Assembly (NCBI RefSeq): GCF_036311985.1
Contig: NZ_JAZDCJ010000021.1
Length of the DNA stretch: 64,000 nt
Strand: one strand, 5' to 3'
Origin: JAZDCJ01 sp036311985
GTDB taxonomy: Bacteria > Actinomycetota > Actinomycetes > Actinomycetales > Micrococcaceae
Positions within the stretch are counted from its first letter, which is position 1, and every line of letters starts with the position of its first letter. Of this stretch, positions 1 through 8,891 are shown in pieces. The notes beneath the pieces are model-generated. The model did no database searches, had not been told where the DNA came from, and saw only the letters and a program-made list of their open reading frames with translations. Both the position numbers and the translations under genes were made by a program.

Positions 1-118
1 CGCGCCGTGGGGAACTCTACCGTCCGGACCCCGGGCCGGCGCGGTACGGCGCCGACGATGGTCCACCGGGGGACCGTGCTGGCGGGGCCCCGGGATCGGC
101 CGGCGGTCCAACGGCCGA

Positions 119-130
119 TAGGCTGGTGCG
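119..130 (+). promoter_or_regulatory. -10 element of rarA, leaderless type
   Basis: The hexamer TAGGCT (119-124) is followed by six bases and then the GTG start at 131, so the predicted transcript begins at the start codon. No Shine-Dalgarno is present and no clear -35 is seen. The same geometry recurs at many gene starts in this window. Confidence 0.5.
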
Positions 131-1546
131 GTGGATGACTTGCTGAGCGGACTCGACGCGCCCGAGCCGGAGGAGGACGAGGGCCGCGCCCGGCCTCGGC
201 CCCCGCTCGCGGTGCGCATGCGGCCCCGGACCCTCGAGGAGCTCGTGGGCCAGCAGCACCTGCTCCAGCCGGGATCGCCCCTGCGCCAGCTCGCCGGAAA
301 CGCGCAGACGGGCCCCGCCGGCCCGTCCAGCATCATCCTGTGGGGTCCCCCCGGAACGGGCAAGACGACGCTGGCCCACGTGATCGCCCGGGGCCCTGGC
401 CGCACGTTCGTGGAGCTGTCCGCGATCACGGCCGGCGTCAAGGACGTCCGCCGGGTCATGGACCAGGCCCTGTCCGACCGCGATCTGCGCGGCATCACCA
501 CGGTGCTCTTCCTCGACGAGATCCACCGCTTCAACAAGGCCCAGCAGGATGCGCTGCTGCCCGGCGTGGAGAACCGCTGGGTCGTGCTCGTCGCCGCCAC
601 GACCGAGAACCCGTCCTTCTCCGTCGTCGCGCCGCTCCTGTCCCGTTCGCTGCTTCTGACCCTGCAGCCCCTCGAGGAAGGGGACATCCAGGCCCTGCTC
701 GAGCGCGCCGTCGAGGACGAACGCGGGCTCGCCGGGACCGTCGACGTGGAGCCGGAGGCCCTCGAGCACCTCATCCGCATGGCCGGGGGAGACGCCCGCC
801 GCTCCCTCACGGCGCTCGAGGCCGCCGCCGGCGTGGCATGGGGGGAGTCCGACGGCGGTGCCGACGCCCGCGTCCGGCTCACCACCGCGCATGCCGAGCG
901 GGCCATGGACGTCGCCGTCCAGCGCTACGACCGCGCCGGCGACCAGCACTACGACGTCGTCAGCGCGTTCATCAAGTCCATCCGCGGCTCCGACGTCGAC
1001 GCCGCGCTGCACTACCTGGCCAAGATGATCGAGGCGGGGGAGGACCCCCGGTTCATCGCCCGGCGGCTCGTGATCAGCGCGTCGGAGGACATCGGCCTGG
1101 CGGATCCGACGGCGCTCCAGACGGCCGTCGCCGCCGCGCAGGCCGTCCAGCTCATCGGCATGCCGGAGGGCCGGATCATCCTGGGGCACGCGACCGTGCA
1201 CCTGGCCACGGCCCCCAAGTCGAACGCCGCCTACAACGGCCTGAACTCCGCCATCGCCGACGTCCGCGCCGGCAAGGGGCGCGGCATCCCCTCCCACCTG
1301 CGCGACGCGCACTATCCCGGGGCCCGGCAACTGGGCCACGGCAAGGGCTACGTGTACTCGCACGACGCCCCCCACGGCGTGGCCGAGCAGCAGTACCCCC
1401 CGGACGACCTCGTCGGCCGGGACTACTACGTGCCGACGGGCAACGGCTCCGAACGCGCGGTCGCCGAGCGACTGGAGCGGCTGCGGGGCATCATCCGGGG
1501 CCCGCAACCGCAGCGGGCGAAGGACGGGGAACGCCGCGCCCCCTGA
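131..1546 (+). CDS. rarA: Replication-associated recombination protein RarA (MgsA), AAA+ ATPase
   Basis: This 471-residue AAA+ ATPase is related to clamp loaders and RuvB. It acts on stalled replication forks and interacts with SSB in characterised homologues. Walker A GPPGTGKT lies at residues 72-79 and Walker B FLDEIH at about 127-132, followed by the sensor motif TTENPS. The C-terminal half is the MgsA tetramerisation region, including a conserved YNGL-type stretch and the HYPGARQ-like motif near the end. The length is normal for the family. The GTG start at 131 agrees with the leaderless promoter immediately upstream. The gene stands alone ahead of rpsD, an arrangement common in Micrococcaceae. 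Confidence 0.95.
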   Translation: MDDLLSGLDAPEPEEDEGRARPRPPLAVRMRPRTLEELVGQQHLLQPGSPLRQLAGNAQTGPAGPSSIILWGPPGTGKTTLAHVIARGPGRTFVELSAITAGVKDVRRVMDQALSDRDLRGITTVLFLDEIHRFNKAQQDALLPGVENRWVVLVAATTENPSFSVVAPLLSRSLLLTLQPLEEGDIQALLERAVEDERGLAGTVDVEPEALEHLIRMAGGDARRSLTALEAAAGVAWGESDGGADARVRLTTAHAERAMDVAVQRYDRAGDQHYDVVSAFIKSIRGSDVDAALHYLAKMIEAGEDPRFIARRLVISASEDIGLADPTALQTAVAAAQAVQLIGMPEGRIILGHATVHLATAPKSNAAYNGLNSAIADVRAGKGRGIPSHLRDAHYPGARQLGHGKGYVYSHDAPHGVAEQQYPPDDLVGRDYYVPTGNGSERAVAERLERLRGIIRGPQPQRAKDGERRAP

Positions 1547-1661
1547 CGGACCGGGCCGGCAGCCGGGGCTTCGTGCCGGGCTCCCGCCTCCTGGGCGGCG
1601 CGCCGCCCCGGGTCAGACCACCCGCTGCCGGCGCGACATGCGGTGGAGCGCGGTACGGTGC

Positions 1662-1667
1662 TAGGAT
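1662..1667 (+). promoter_or_regulatory. Candidate -10 of rpsD with long 5' leader
   Basis: TAGGAT in the 280-base gap between rarA and rpsD would place the transcript start near 1674. That gives rpsD a leader of about 150 bases. A small hairpin GGGAAG-CGG-CTTCCC (1749-1763) lies in the leader. S4 autoregulates through leader RNA in other bacteria, but no known S4-binding fold is recognised here. Confidence 0.35.
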
Positions 1668-1826
1668 TGATCCTTGGCCGGCAAGCCGCCCCTCCTTTCA
1701 CGCCCGGATCCTTCCGCGGCCGCGGAGCGGAGCGCGCTGCAGCACGACGGGAAGCGGCTTCCCGACACTCTCCATCCCGGAGGCCGGGCCACAACGACAG
1801 CCGCCGATACACACGAAGGACACTAC

Positions 1827-2453
1827 GTGAGCACCAATACCCGTGCCCGCCGCAAGGTTCGCATCTCGCGCGCCCTCGGCATCGCACTGACCCCCAAGGC
1901 CGAGAAGTACATGGAGCGCCGCCCGTACGGCCCCGGACAGCACGGCCGCGCCCGCAAGAAGCAGGACAGCGACTACGCGGTGCGCCTGCGCGAGAAGCAG
2001 CGTCTGCGCGCCCAGTACGGCATCCGCGAGGCCCAGATGACCCGCGTCTTCGAAGAGGCCCGCCGCACCGCCGGCCTGACCGGTGAGAACCTCATCGAGC
2101 TGCTCGAGATGCGCCTCGACGCGCTCGTGCTGCGCGCCGGCTTCGCCCGCACCATCTCGCAGGCCCGCCAGCTCGTCGTGCACCGCCACATCTGCGTCGA
2201 CGGCAAGCGCGTCGACCGCCCGTCGTTCCGCGTCGCCGAGGGCCAGCTCATCCACGTGCACGAGCGCTCCGAGACCATGGTCCCCTTCCAGGTCGCAGCC
2301 GCCGGCGCCCACCGTGACGTCCTCCCGGCCGTCCCGGGCTACCTGGACGTCAAGCTGGAGGCCCTGCAGGCCCGCCTCGTGCGCCGCCCGAAGCGCTCCG
2401 AGGTCCCCGTGACCTGCGAAGAGAACCTCGTCGTCGAGTACTACGCCCGCTGA
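1827..2453 (+). CDS. rpsD: 30S ribosomal protein S4
   Basis: This is primary 16S rRNA-binding protein S4, which nucleates assembly of the 30S body. The product of 208 residues starts at GTG 1827 behind GAAGGA (1815-1820). An upstream in-frame extension to 1674 is open but has no ribosome binding site and is not conserved in S4. The N-terminal S4 domain carries RRPYGPGQHGR (residues 31-41). The S4 RNA-binding domain spans about 95-160 with the RLDALVLRAGFA core. As in many actinobacteria, S4 lies outside the main ribosomal operons, beside rarA and alaS. A strong hairpin terminator follows. Confidence 0.97.
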   Translation: MSTNTRARRKVRISRALGIALTPKAEKYMERRPYGPGQHGRARKKQDSDYAVRLREKQRLRAQYGIREAQMTRVFEEARRTAGLTGENLIELLEMRLDALVLRAGFARTISQARQLVVHRHICVDGKRVDRPSFRVAEGQLIHVHERSETMVPFQVAAAGAHRDVLPAVPGYLDVKLEALQARLVRRPKRSEVPVTCEENLVVEYYAR

Positions 2454-2489
2454 TCCCACCGGATCAGAGGCGCGGCCACCCGCCGACCA

Positions 2490-2527
2490 CCACAGAGCCC
2501 GCGGCCTTCGTGCCGCGGGCTCTGTGG
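2490..2527 (+). terminator. Terminator hairpin after rpsD
   Basis: A perfect 16-bp stem (2490-2505 with 2512-2527) encloses a six-base CTTCGT loop and ends 74 bases after the rpsD stop. There is no T-tract, as is usual for high-GC actinobacterial terminators. Confidence 0.8.
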
Positions 2528-2544
2528 CATCCGGGAACCTTAGG

Positions 2545-2550
2545 TAGTGT
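2545..2550 (+). promoter_or_regulatory. Candidate -10 of the DUF948-DUF6167 pair
   Basis: TAGTGT lies just after the rpsD terminator. The predicted start near 2557 leaves about 32 bases to the ATG at 2589, with GAGGAG (2576-2581) as Shine-Dalgarno. It would restart transcription for the small membrane-protein pair. Confidence 0.35.
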
Positions 2551-2588
2551 TGGGTAGCGTTGCAGCCACCGAAACGAGGAGCATAGTC

Positions 2589-2960
2589 ATGACCGGGTCC
2601 GACATCGCCGGCCTCATCGCCGCCGGCGTCTTCGCCGTGCTGGTGGCCCTGCTGGCCATTCCCGTCTGGAAGCTGGGCAAGGTGTTCGACGAGCTGCGGA
2701 CCGCCGTCCGGGAGCTCTCCGACGGCACGAGCCCGCTGCTCGAGGAGGTCACCACGACCGTGGCCACCACCAACCACCAGTTGCGCAAGGTCGACGGGAT
2801 CACGAGCAACGTCTCGGACGCGTCCGCGAACATCACCGCCTTGTCCTCGCTCTTCGCCTCCGTCCTGGGCCGGCCGCTCATCAAGGTCGCCGCCTTCAGC
2901 CACGGCGTCCGCTCCGCCATGAACCACAAGCCGTCCGGCAAGGGCCGGCGCAGCCGCTAA
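2589..2960 (+). CDS. DUF948 family membrane-anchored protein
   Basis: This 123-residue protein has one N-terminal membrane segment (about residues 6-26, rich in Ile/Ala/Val). An amphipathic helical stretch with LRTAVRELSDGTSPLLEEV and a chemotaxis-receptor-like coiled region follows, then a basic tail ending KGRRSR. DUF948 proteins are general-stress or methyl-accepting-like proteins of unknown role. ATG 2589 is chosen because GAGGAG sits seven bases upstream; a GTG at 2547 would add 14 unconserved residues. It is followed 17 bases later by another small membrane protein and then alaS, a conserved actinobacterial order. Confidence 0.85.
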   Translation: MTGSDIAGLIAAGVFAVLVALLAIPVWKLGKVFDELRTAVRELSDGTSPLLEEVTTTVATTNHQLRKVDGITSNVSDASANITALSSLFASVLGRPLIKVAAFSHGVRSAMNHKPSGKGRRSR

Positions 2961-2977
2961 CCAGGAAGGCCACACGC

Positions 2978-3226
2978 ATGTTGAAGAAGCTCTTCTGGGT
3001 CGGCGTCGGCGTCGGGATCGGCGCGCTCGCGTTCAAGAAGCTCGGAGAGGTCCGCGACGCGGCGAGCCAGGACGGCCTGAACCGTGCCGTCGGACGCGCC
3101 TCCGACGCCGTCGCCGAGACGCTCGCGGCGTTCCGCGACGGCATGGCCGGCCGCGAGGCCGAGCTGTACGAGGCCCTCGGCCTCGCCGACGCGGGCGAGG
3201 CGTCCCGGCAGCGCCCCCGCCCCTAG
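2978..3226 (+). CDS. Small DUF6167-like membrane-associated protein
   Basis: This 82-residue product has an N-terminal hydrophobic, glycine-rich segment (MLKKLFWVGVGVGIGALAFKK) followed by an alpha-helical, charged body containing AFRDGMAGREAELYEALG. This matches the small conserved protein that sits between DUF948 and alaS in Arthrobacter-like genomes. Its function is unknown. The Shine-Dalgarno CAGGAAGG lies just upstream of ATG 2978. It is probably co-transcribed with the DUF948 gene. Confidence 0.75.
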   Translation: MLKKLFWVGVGVGIGALAFKKLGEVRDAASQDGLNRAVGRASDAVAETLAAFRDGMAGREAELYEALGLADAGEASRQRPRP

Positions 3227-3316
3227 CCCCCCCGGCCGCGAACCGCGGCCCTCCGCGCCGGCAACGCCGGCGGCCCCACCCCCGTGACACCGTTCCTCGA
3301 AGGGATCACCCACATC

Positions 3317-6010
3317 ATGAAATCGCAGGACATCGCCCGCCGCTGGGTCGAGTTCTTCACCGCCAAGGGCCACACCCACGTCCCGAGCGCCTCGCTGGTC
3401 TCGAGCGACCCGTCCCTGCTCTTCACCGTGGCCGGCATGGTCCCCTTCATTCCCTACCTCACCGCCCGCGAGGCGGCCCCCTACCCGCGCGCCGTGAGCA
3501 TCCAGAAGTGCATCCGCACGGGCGACATCGACGAGGTCGGCAAGACCGTCCGCCACGGCACCTTCTTCCAGATGGCCGGCAACTTCTCCTTCGGCGACTA
3601 CTTCAAGGAAGAGGCCATCACCTACGCCTGGGAGCTGCTCACGGCACCCCAGGCCGATGGCGGATTCGGGCTCGACGCCGAGCGGCTCTGGGTCACGGTG
3701 TACGAGGACGGCGACGAGCGCGACGACGAGGCGCGCGCGATCTGGCGGGACAAGGTCGGCGTCCCCGAGGAGCGCATCATCGGCACGGGCAAGGCGGACA
3801 ACTACTGGAGCACGGGGCAGCCCGGGCCCGGCGGCCCCTGCTCCGAGATCTACTACGACCGCGGCCCCGAGTACGGGATCGAGGGCGGCCCCGCCGTCGA
3901 CGAGACCCGGTACATCGAGATCTGGAACCTCGTGTTCATGCAGTACCAGCTCTCCGCCGTGCGCTCCAAGACCGACTTCGACGTCGCGGGCGAACTGCCG
4001 CAGAAGAACATCGACACCGGCCTGGGCCTGGAGCGCCTTGCCATGATCCTCCAGGGCGTCGAGAACATGTACGAGACGGACCAGGTCCGCCCCGTGCTGG
4101 ACAAGGCCGCCGAGCTCTCCGGCAGGGAGTACACGAGCACCGAGGACCCGGCCGATCCGCACCACACCGACGACGTCCGCCTGCGCGTCGTCGCCGACCA
4201 CGTCCGCTCGGCGCTCATGCTCATCTCCGACGGCGTCGTCCCCTCCAACGAGGGCCGCGGCTACGTCCTGCGCCGCCTCATCCGCCGCGCGGTGCGTGCC
4301 ATGCGCCTGCTCGGCGTCGACGACGCGGTGCTGCCCGAGCTGCTCCCCGCCTCGCGCGACGCCATGAAGGGCGTCTATCCGGTGGTGGAGGAGGACTTCG
4401 CCCGGATCAGCCGGATCGCGTACGCCGAGGAGAAGGCCTTCCTGCGCACGATCGCCTCCGGAACGGCCCGTCTCGAGGAGGCCGTGCGCCAGTCGCGCAC
4501 CGCCGGGACCGCGCTCTCCGGCGAAGACGCGTTCGCGCTCCACGACACCTACGGCTTCCCGATCGACCTGACGCTCGAGATCGCCGCCGAGGCGGGCCTC
4601 GCCGTCGACGAGACGCGCTTCCGCGACCTCATGGGAGAACAGCGCCAGCGCGCCCGCCAGGACGCCAAGGCCAAGAAGGCCGGCCATGCGGACCTGACGG
4701 TGTTCAACCGCCTCCAGGCCGACGGCGGCAGCGTCTTCACGGGCTACGACGAGCTGAGCACCGAGAGCACCGTGCGCGGCATCGTGCGCGCCGGGGAGCT
4801 CGTCGACTTCGCCACCCAGGGCGAGGAGATCGACCTGGTCCTGCGCGAGACCCCGTTCTACGCGGAGGCTGGCGGGCAGGCGGCCGACGTCGGCCTCATC
4901 ACGGGCGACGGCTTCGTCGTCGAGGTCCTCGACGTCCAGGCTCCCGTCAAGGGGCTGAGCGTGCACCGCGCCGTCGTGCGCGAGGGCGAGCTGCCGTCGT
5001 CCGCCACCGTGCTGGCCCAGGTCGACCGCCAGCGCCGGCACTCGGGGGAGCAGGCGCACTCCGGAACGCACATCATCCATGCCGCGCTCCACGAGATCCT
5101 CGGCCCCGAGGCGCTCCAGAGCGGATCGTTCAACAAGGCCGGCTACCTGCGCTTCGACTTCACGTGGGCCGAGGGCATCTCCGCGGCCGCGCGCAGCGAG
5201 ATCGAGGAGGTCTCCAACCTCGCGATCCGGAACAACCACCCGGTCCGCACCACCGTCATGCCGCTCGCCGAGGCCCGTCAGCTCGGGGCGATGAGCCTCT
5301 TCGGCGAGAAGTACGGCGAGACGGTCCGCGTCGTGGAGATCGACGGCGCCTGGTCGCGCGAGCTCTGCGGCGGCACCCACGTCGACTCGACCTCGAAGAT
5401 CGGCACCCTCACCCTGCTGGGCGAGCAGTCCGTCGGCTCCGGCAACCGCCGCGTCGAGGCGCTCGTCGGCATGGAGGCCTTCCGCCACGGGGCCGCCGAG
5501 CGCGCCCTCGTGGGCGAGCTGTCGGAGATGTTCCGCGTTCCGTCGAACCAGCTGTCCGAGCGCATCCAGTCAACCGTCGCCAAGCTGCGCGCCGCCGAGA
5601 AGGAGATCGAGCGCCTGCGCCGCGAACAGCTCGCGGCACGGGCGGGGCAGCTCCTCGCCTCGGCCGTGGACGTCTCGGGCATCCGCGTCCTGGCGCACGA
5701 CGCCGGCGAGGTCGGCTCCGCGGACGACCTGCGCTCGCTCGCGCTGGACCTGCGCTCGCGCCTCGGCGCGGGGGCCAACGTGGTGGCCCTCGCCGGAGTC
5801 TCCGGCGGCCGCCCGCTCGTGCTCGTCGCGACGACGGAAGAGGCCCGTGACGCCGGGCTCAAGGCGGGCGCGCTGGTCCGCACGGCCGCCGGCATCCTCG
5901 GCGGAGGCGGTGGCGGGAAGGACGACGTCGCCCAGGGCGGCGGCCAGGACGCGACCCGCGTGGACGACGCCCTCCAGGCGATCGTCCGCCAGATCGCGGA
6001 GCGGTCCTGA
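3317..6010 (+). CDS. alaS: Alanine-tRNA ligase
   Basis: This class II synthetase charges tRNA-Ala and hydrolyses Ser/Gly-tRNA-Ala. The 897 residues contain a catalytic core (motif NFSFGDYFKEEA near residue 95), a tRNA-recognition domain, an editing domain with HSGTHIIHA (about 580-588) and zinc-type CGGTH (about 684-688), and a C-terminal C-Ala domain with a glycine-rich ILGGGGGGKDD loop. ATG 3317 is favoured over the in-frame GTG at 3284 because MKSQDIARRWVEFF matches the family's N-terminus. Its stop TGA overlaps the inferred ruvX start. Confidence 0.97.
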   Translation: MKSQDIARRWVEFFTAKGHTHVPSASLVSSDPSLLFTVAGMVPFIPYLTAREAAPYPRAVSIQKCIRTGDIDEVGKTVRHGTFFQMAGNFSFGDYFKEEAITYAWELLTAPQADGGFGLDAERLWVTVYEDGDERDDEARAIWRDKVGVPEERIIGTGKADNYWSTGQPGPGGPCSEIYYDRGPEYGIEGGPAVDETRYIEIWNLVFMQYQLSAVRSKTDFDVAGELPQKNIDTGLGLERLAMILQGVENMYETDQVRPVLDKAAELSGREYTSTEDPADPHHTDDVRLRVVADHVRSALMLISDGVVPSNEGRGYVLRRLIRRAVRAMRLLGVDDAVLPELLPASRDAMKGVYPVVEEDFARISRIAYAEEKAFLRTIASGTARLEEAVRQSRTAGTALSGEDAFALHDTYGFPIDLTLEIAAEAGLAVDETRFRDLMGEQRQRARQDAKAKKAGHADLTVFNRLQADGGSVFTGYDELSTESTVRGIVRAGELVDFATQGEEIDLVLRETPFYAEAGGQAADVGLITGDGFVVEVLDVQAPVKGLSVHRAVVREGELPSSATVLAQVDRQRRHSGEQAHSGTHIIHAALHEILGPEALQSGSFNKAGYLRFDFTWAEGISAAARSEIEEVSNLAIRNNHPVRTTVMPLAEARQLGAMSLFGEKYGETVRVVEIDGAWSRELCGGTHVDSTSKIGTLTLLGEQSVGSGNRRVEALVGMEAFRHGAAERALVGELSEMFRVPSNQLSERIQSTVAKLRAAEKEIERLRREQLAARAGQLLASAVDVSGIRVLAHDAGEVGSADDLRSLALDLRSRLGAGANVVALAGVSGGRPLVLVATTEEARDAGLKAGALVRTAAGILGGGGGGKDDVAQGGGQDATRVDDALQAIVRQIAERS

Positions 6011-6516
6011 ACGGCGTCGAACGCGGCGTCCGGCTCGGTGTCGACGTCGGCCAGGTGCGCGTCGGGGTCGCCGTCTGCGACCCCGACGGCCTCGTGGCAA
6101 CGCCATTGAGGACGCTCACGCGCGATGCCAAGAAGGATTCCGACCTCCGGATCCTCGCCGGGATCGTCCGTGAACGCGAGGCCCTCACCGTCTACGTGGG
6201 GCTGCCGCAGTCGCTCGGCGGCGGCGAGACGGCCTCGACCCGCATGGCCAGGGACTACGCGGCGAAGCTCGCCGGCCTGCTCGCCCGCTCCGGCGCGGCG
6301 GCCGGGGTCCGCCTCGTCGACGAGCGGCTGACCACGGTGACGGCCCACCGCTCGCTGCGCGATGCGGGGCTCGACGGACGCAAACACCGCGGGGTCGTTG
6401 ACCAGGTCGCCGCAGCCGCTATTCTTCAACATGCCCTGAATATGGAAAAATCGCTCCAACGGGACGTGGGGGTCGCCGTGGATCATGACGAACGTCCGGC
6501 AACGGACACCGACTAA
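6007..6516 (+). CDS. ruvX: Putative pre-16S rRNA nuclease / Holliday junction resolvase RuvX (YqgF), probable CTG start
   Basis: This is an RNase H-fold nuclease acting on the 16S rRNA 5' end. The family's N-terminal motif, with its catalytic Asp, is visible as LGVDVGQVRVGVA, with the Asp at residue 13 if translation starts at CTG 6007. The first ATG/GTG/TTG in frame is GTG 6055, which begins after this Asp and would give an inactive protein. CTG 6007 overlaps the alaS stop as CTGA and has GGAG (5998-6001) five bases upstream, an ideal coupled start. From CTG the protein has 169 residues, normal for the family. Further motifs are FVGLP-like YVGLPQSL, DERLTT and a C-terminal DQVAA. Confidence 0.9.
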   Translation: MNGVERGVRLGVDVGQVRVGVAVCDPDGLVATPLRTLTRDAKKDSDLRILAGIVREREALTVYVGLPQSLGGGETASTRMARDYAAKLAGLLARSGAAAGVRLVDERLTTVTAHRSLRDAGLDGRKHRGVVDQVAAAAILQHALNMEKSLQRDVGVAVDHDERPATDTD

Positions 6517-6529
6517 AGGACGGCTGCCG

Positions 6530-8008
6530 GTGAACGACACGCATCCCGAACCCCCCGCGCGGGAACCCCGCCGCCGGGCCGAGGATCCAGCCCCGACAGA
6601 AGCCGTCGGCGACGGGCCTCCCTTCCGCCGCCTGCGCAGCGGGCGGCGCCGCAGCGAGCCCACGGCCCCGTTCGATGCCGAAGGCGTGTCGGCCGGCACC
6701 GATCCCGCACCACGGCAGCCTGCGGCTCCCGCACCCCGGCAGGAGCACCGCGGCGCTACGGCCGAGTCCCACGACCCCGGTCATCCGGAGTCACACGACG
6801 GGTCCGCGGCGGCTGACGTCGACGCGCCCGCGGAGGAGCACGTCGGGGAATCCACGGGCGAGCACTACGACGAGTACACCGACGTCGAGCCCGACGAGGC
6901 CGAACTGTACGCGGAGGAGACCGCGGCCGCGGGCACCATCCGCAAGCAGCGCCGCCGGCGGCGTACCAGCGTCACGCCCGTGGTGGTTGGAGTCTTTTTT
7001 ATCTTCTTCAGCGCGATCGTCCTGTTCCTGCAGACCCTGCTCGGCCCCGGCGAGCCCGAGGACTTCGCCGGTCCGGGGGAAGGCGAGGTCACCTTCACTG
7101 TCGAGCCCGGATGGGGTCCCATCCAAATCGGCGACAAGCTCGTGGAAGAGGAGATCGTCGCGAGCCGTACCCTCTTCCTGGCCGCGATCCAGGAGGTCGA
7201 GGCGGAGAACCGCGAGATCCACCCGGGGGAGTACCAGCTCCAGCGCCGGATGCCGGCCCTCGAGGTCGCCCAGTCGATGATCGGCACGGGCGGCGAGAAG
7301 GTGCACTACGTGGCCTTGCGGCAGAACATGCGCACCGGCGCCGTCTTCGAGGAGATCAACAAGGCCACGGGCCTCGACGTCGCCGAGCTCGAGGCGCTGA
7401 ACGAGCAGCCGGAGGCCTTCGGCATCACGGGGCCCGCGACGACGCTCGAGGGCTACCTCCACCCGGGGGAGTACCGCTTCCCGCTCGAGACCGATGCCCA
7501 AGGCGTCCTGCAGCTCCTCGTGGACGCCACGCTCGAGGAGCTCACCTCGCAGGGCGTCTCCGACCCGGAGGAGCAGTACCGGGTCCTGAAGATCGCCAGC
7601 ATCCTGCAGGCGGAGGCCCGGCCCAAGGACTACCCCGTCGTCGCCGGCGCCATCGAGAACCGGCTCCGTCCCGGGAACACGGAGACCAACGGCCTGCTCC
7701 AGGTCGACTCCTCCGTCATCTACGGCCTGGGCCGCTATTCGCTCCAGTTCACGGAGGCCGAGAAGAACGACGCGGACAACGCGTACAACACCTACGTGCA
7801 CCCTGGGCTGCCGCCGACCCCCATCGGCTCGCCCGCCAACTCGGCCATCGAGGCGGCGATCAACCCGGAGGAGAACGACTTCTACTACTGGGTCACGGTG
7901 GACACGACGACGGGCGAGACGAAGTTCGCCTCGACCTACGCCGAACACCGCGTCTACCAGGAGGAATTCCGCCAGTGGTGCGCGGCCAATCCGGACATCT
8001 GCAAGTGA
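6530..8008 (+). CDS. mltG: Endolytic murein transglycosylase MltG (YceG family)
   Basis: This membrane-anchored lytic transglycosylase cleaves nascent glycan strands and helps terminate elongation. The protein has 492 residues from GTG 6530, preceded by AAAGGA (6515-6520); an in-frame ATG at 6485 lies inside ruvX and lacks a site. A long acidic, proline-rich cytoplasmic region (about 1-140) precedes one transmembrane segment (about 149-171). The YceG domain follows, with the catalytic Glu at about 362 in ILQAEARP, then LQVDSSVIYGLG and HPGLPPTPI. The stop overlaps aroE as GTGA. The extended cytoplasmic tail is typical of actinobacterial MltG. Confidence 0.95.
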   Translation: MNDTHPEPPAREPRRRAEDPAPTEAVGDGPPFRRLRSGRRRSEPTAPFDAEGVSAGTDPAPRQPAAPAPRQEHRGATAESHDPGHPESHDGSAAADVDAPAEEHVGESTGEHYDEYTDVEPDEAELYAEETAAAGTIRKQRRRRRTSVTPVVVGVFFIFFSAIVLFLQTLLGPGEPEDFAGPGEGEVTFTVEPGWGPIQIGDKLVEEEIVASRTLFLAAIQEVEAENREIHPGEYQLQRRMPALEVAQSMIGTGGEKVHYVALRQNMRTGAVFEEINKATGLDVAELEALNEQPEAFGITGPATTLEGYLHPGEYRFPLETDAQGVLQLLVDATLEELTSQGVSDPEEQYRVLKIASILQAEARPKDYPVVAGAIENRLRPGNTETNGLLQVDSSVIYGLGRYSLQFTEAEKNDADNAYNTYVHPGLPPTPIGSPANSAIEAAINPEENDFYYWVTVDTTTGETKFASTYAEHRVYQEEFRQWCAANPDICK

Positions 8009-8865
8009 GCGGGGCCCGCGCGGCCGTCGTCGGACAGCCGATCGGGCACTCGAGGTCACCGGTCCTGCACCGGGCGGCCTACGCCCATCTGGGCCTGCCG
8101 ATCGGCTACGACGCCATCGACGCAGGCGTCCCCGACGCGGCCGAGCTCGCGGCACGGCTGCGCGGAGAGGCCGGATGGCGGGGGCTCTCGGTGACGATGC
8201 CCCTCAAGCACGCCCTCGTGCCGCACATGGACTCCGTCTCGGACCGGGTCCGGAGGCTCGGCGCCCTCAACACGGTCGTCGTCCGCCCCGGAACCGGCGG
8301 CCCCTCGCTCCACGGCGAGAACACGGACGTCGACGGGATCGTCCGCGCGCTCGGCGTGGAGCCGGATCCCGGCCTGCGCATCGCCGTCCTGGGTGCCGGC
8401 GGCACGGCGGCCGCGGCCGCCGAGGCGGCGGCGACCCTCGGGGCGGCTGCCACCTACTTCGTCGTGCGTGACACAGGCCGGGCGGCCGATGCCGTCGGGC
8501 TCGCCCGGGGCCTCGGGCTGTCCTCCGAGGCGATCGGCACCCCGGAGGCCTCCGAGCGCCTGCCGGGCTACGGCGTCGTCATCTCCACCCTCCCGCCCGG
8601 CGCGGCGGATCCCTGGTCCGGGGCCCTGCCGCTGCAGGCCATGCGGCCCGGGTCCGTCCTCCTCGACGTCGCGTACGATCCATGGCCCAGCCGCCTCGCC
8701 ACGGCCTGGGCGGCGGCCGGCGGCCGCGTCGTCGACGGCTTGGAAATGCTCCTGCACCAGGCCGTGGAGCAGGTCCTCCTGTTCACGGGCACGGACCCCG
8801 GGCGGCGCACCGAGGTCACAAACGTGATGTATGACGCGGTGGGCCTGCCCCGCCCCGTCCGTTGA
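8005..8865 (+). CDS. aroE: Shikimate dehydrogenase
   Basis: It reduces 3-dehydroshikimate to shikimate with NADPH. The 286 residues start at GTG 8005, which overlaps the mltG stop. Substrate-binding GHSRSP is near the N-terminus and catalytic Lys68 lies in LSVTMPLKH. GALNTVV and the ENTDVDG Asp follow. The nucleotide-binding loop reads GAGGTAAAAAEA, with no typical NRT segment for the NADP phosphate. It heads the aro gene group and is translationally coupled to mltG. Confidence 0.94.
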   Translation: MSGARAAVVGQPIGHSRSPVLHRAAYAHLGLPIGYDAIDAGVPDAAELAARLRGEAGWRGLSVTMPLKHALVPHMDSVSDRVRRLGALNTVVVRPGTGGPSLHGENTDVDGIVRALGVEPDPGLRIAVLGAGGTAAAAAEAAATLGAAATYFVVRDTGRAADAVGLARGLGLSSEAIGTPEASERLPGYGVVISTLPPGAADPWSGALPLQAMRPGSVLLDVAYDPWPSRLATAWAAAGGRVVDGLEMLLHQAVEQVLLFTGTDPGRRTEVTNVMYDAVGLPRPVR

Positions 8866-8878
8866 GCGCGGCACGTGG

Positions 8879-8884
8879 CAGTAT
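8879..8884 (+). promoter_or_regulatory. Candidate -10 of aroC, leaderless type
   Basis: CAGTAT followed by seven bases (including GGAGG) and ATG 8892. This supports the conserved MLRWLTAGESHG start over in-frame ATG 8883 and TTG 8862. Confidence 0.4.
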
Positions 8885-8891
8885 GGAGGGC

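Noticed and set aside
2957..5488. Long minus-strand open frame opposite alaS
   Set aside because: Same shadow effect. No ribosome site, no recognisable motif and low-complexity composition.
8862..8891. TTG 8862 or ATG 8883 as the aroC start
   Set aside because: They would add residues before MLRWLTAGESHG, the fixed family N-terminus, and the -10 geometry points to 8892.
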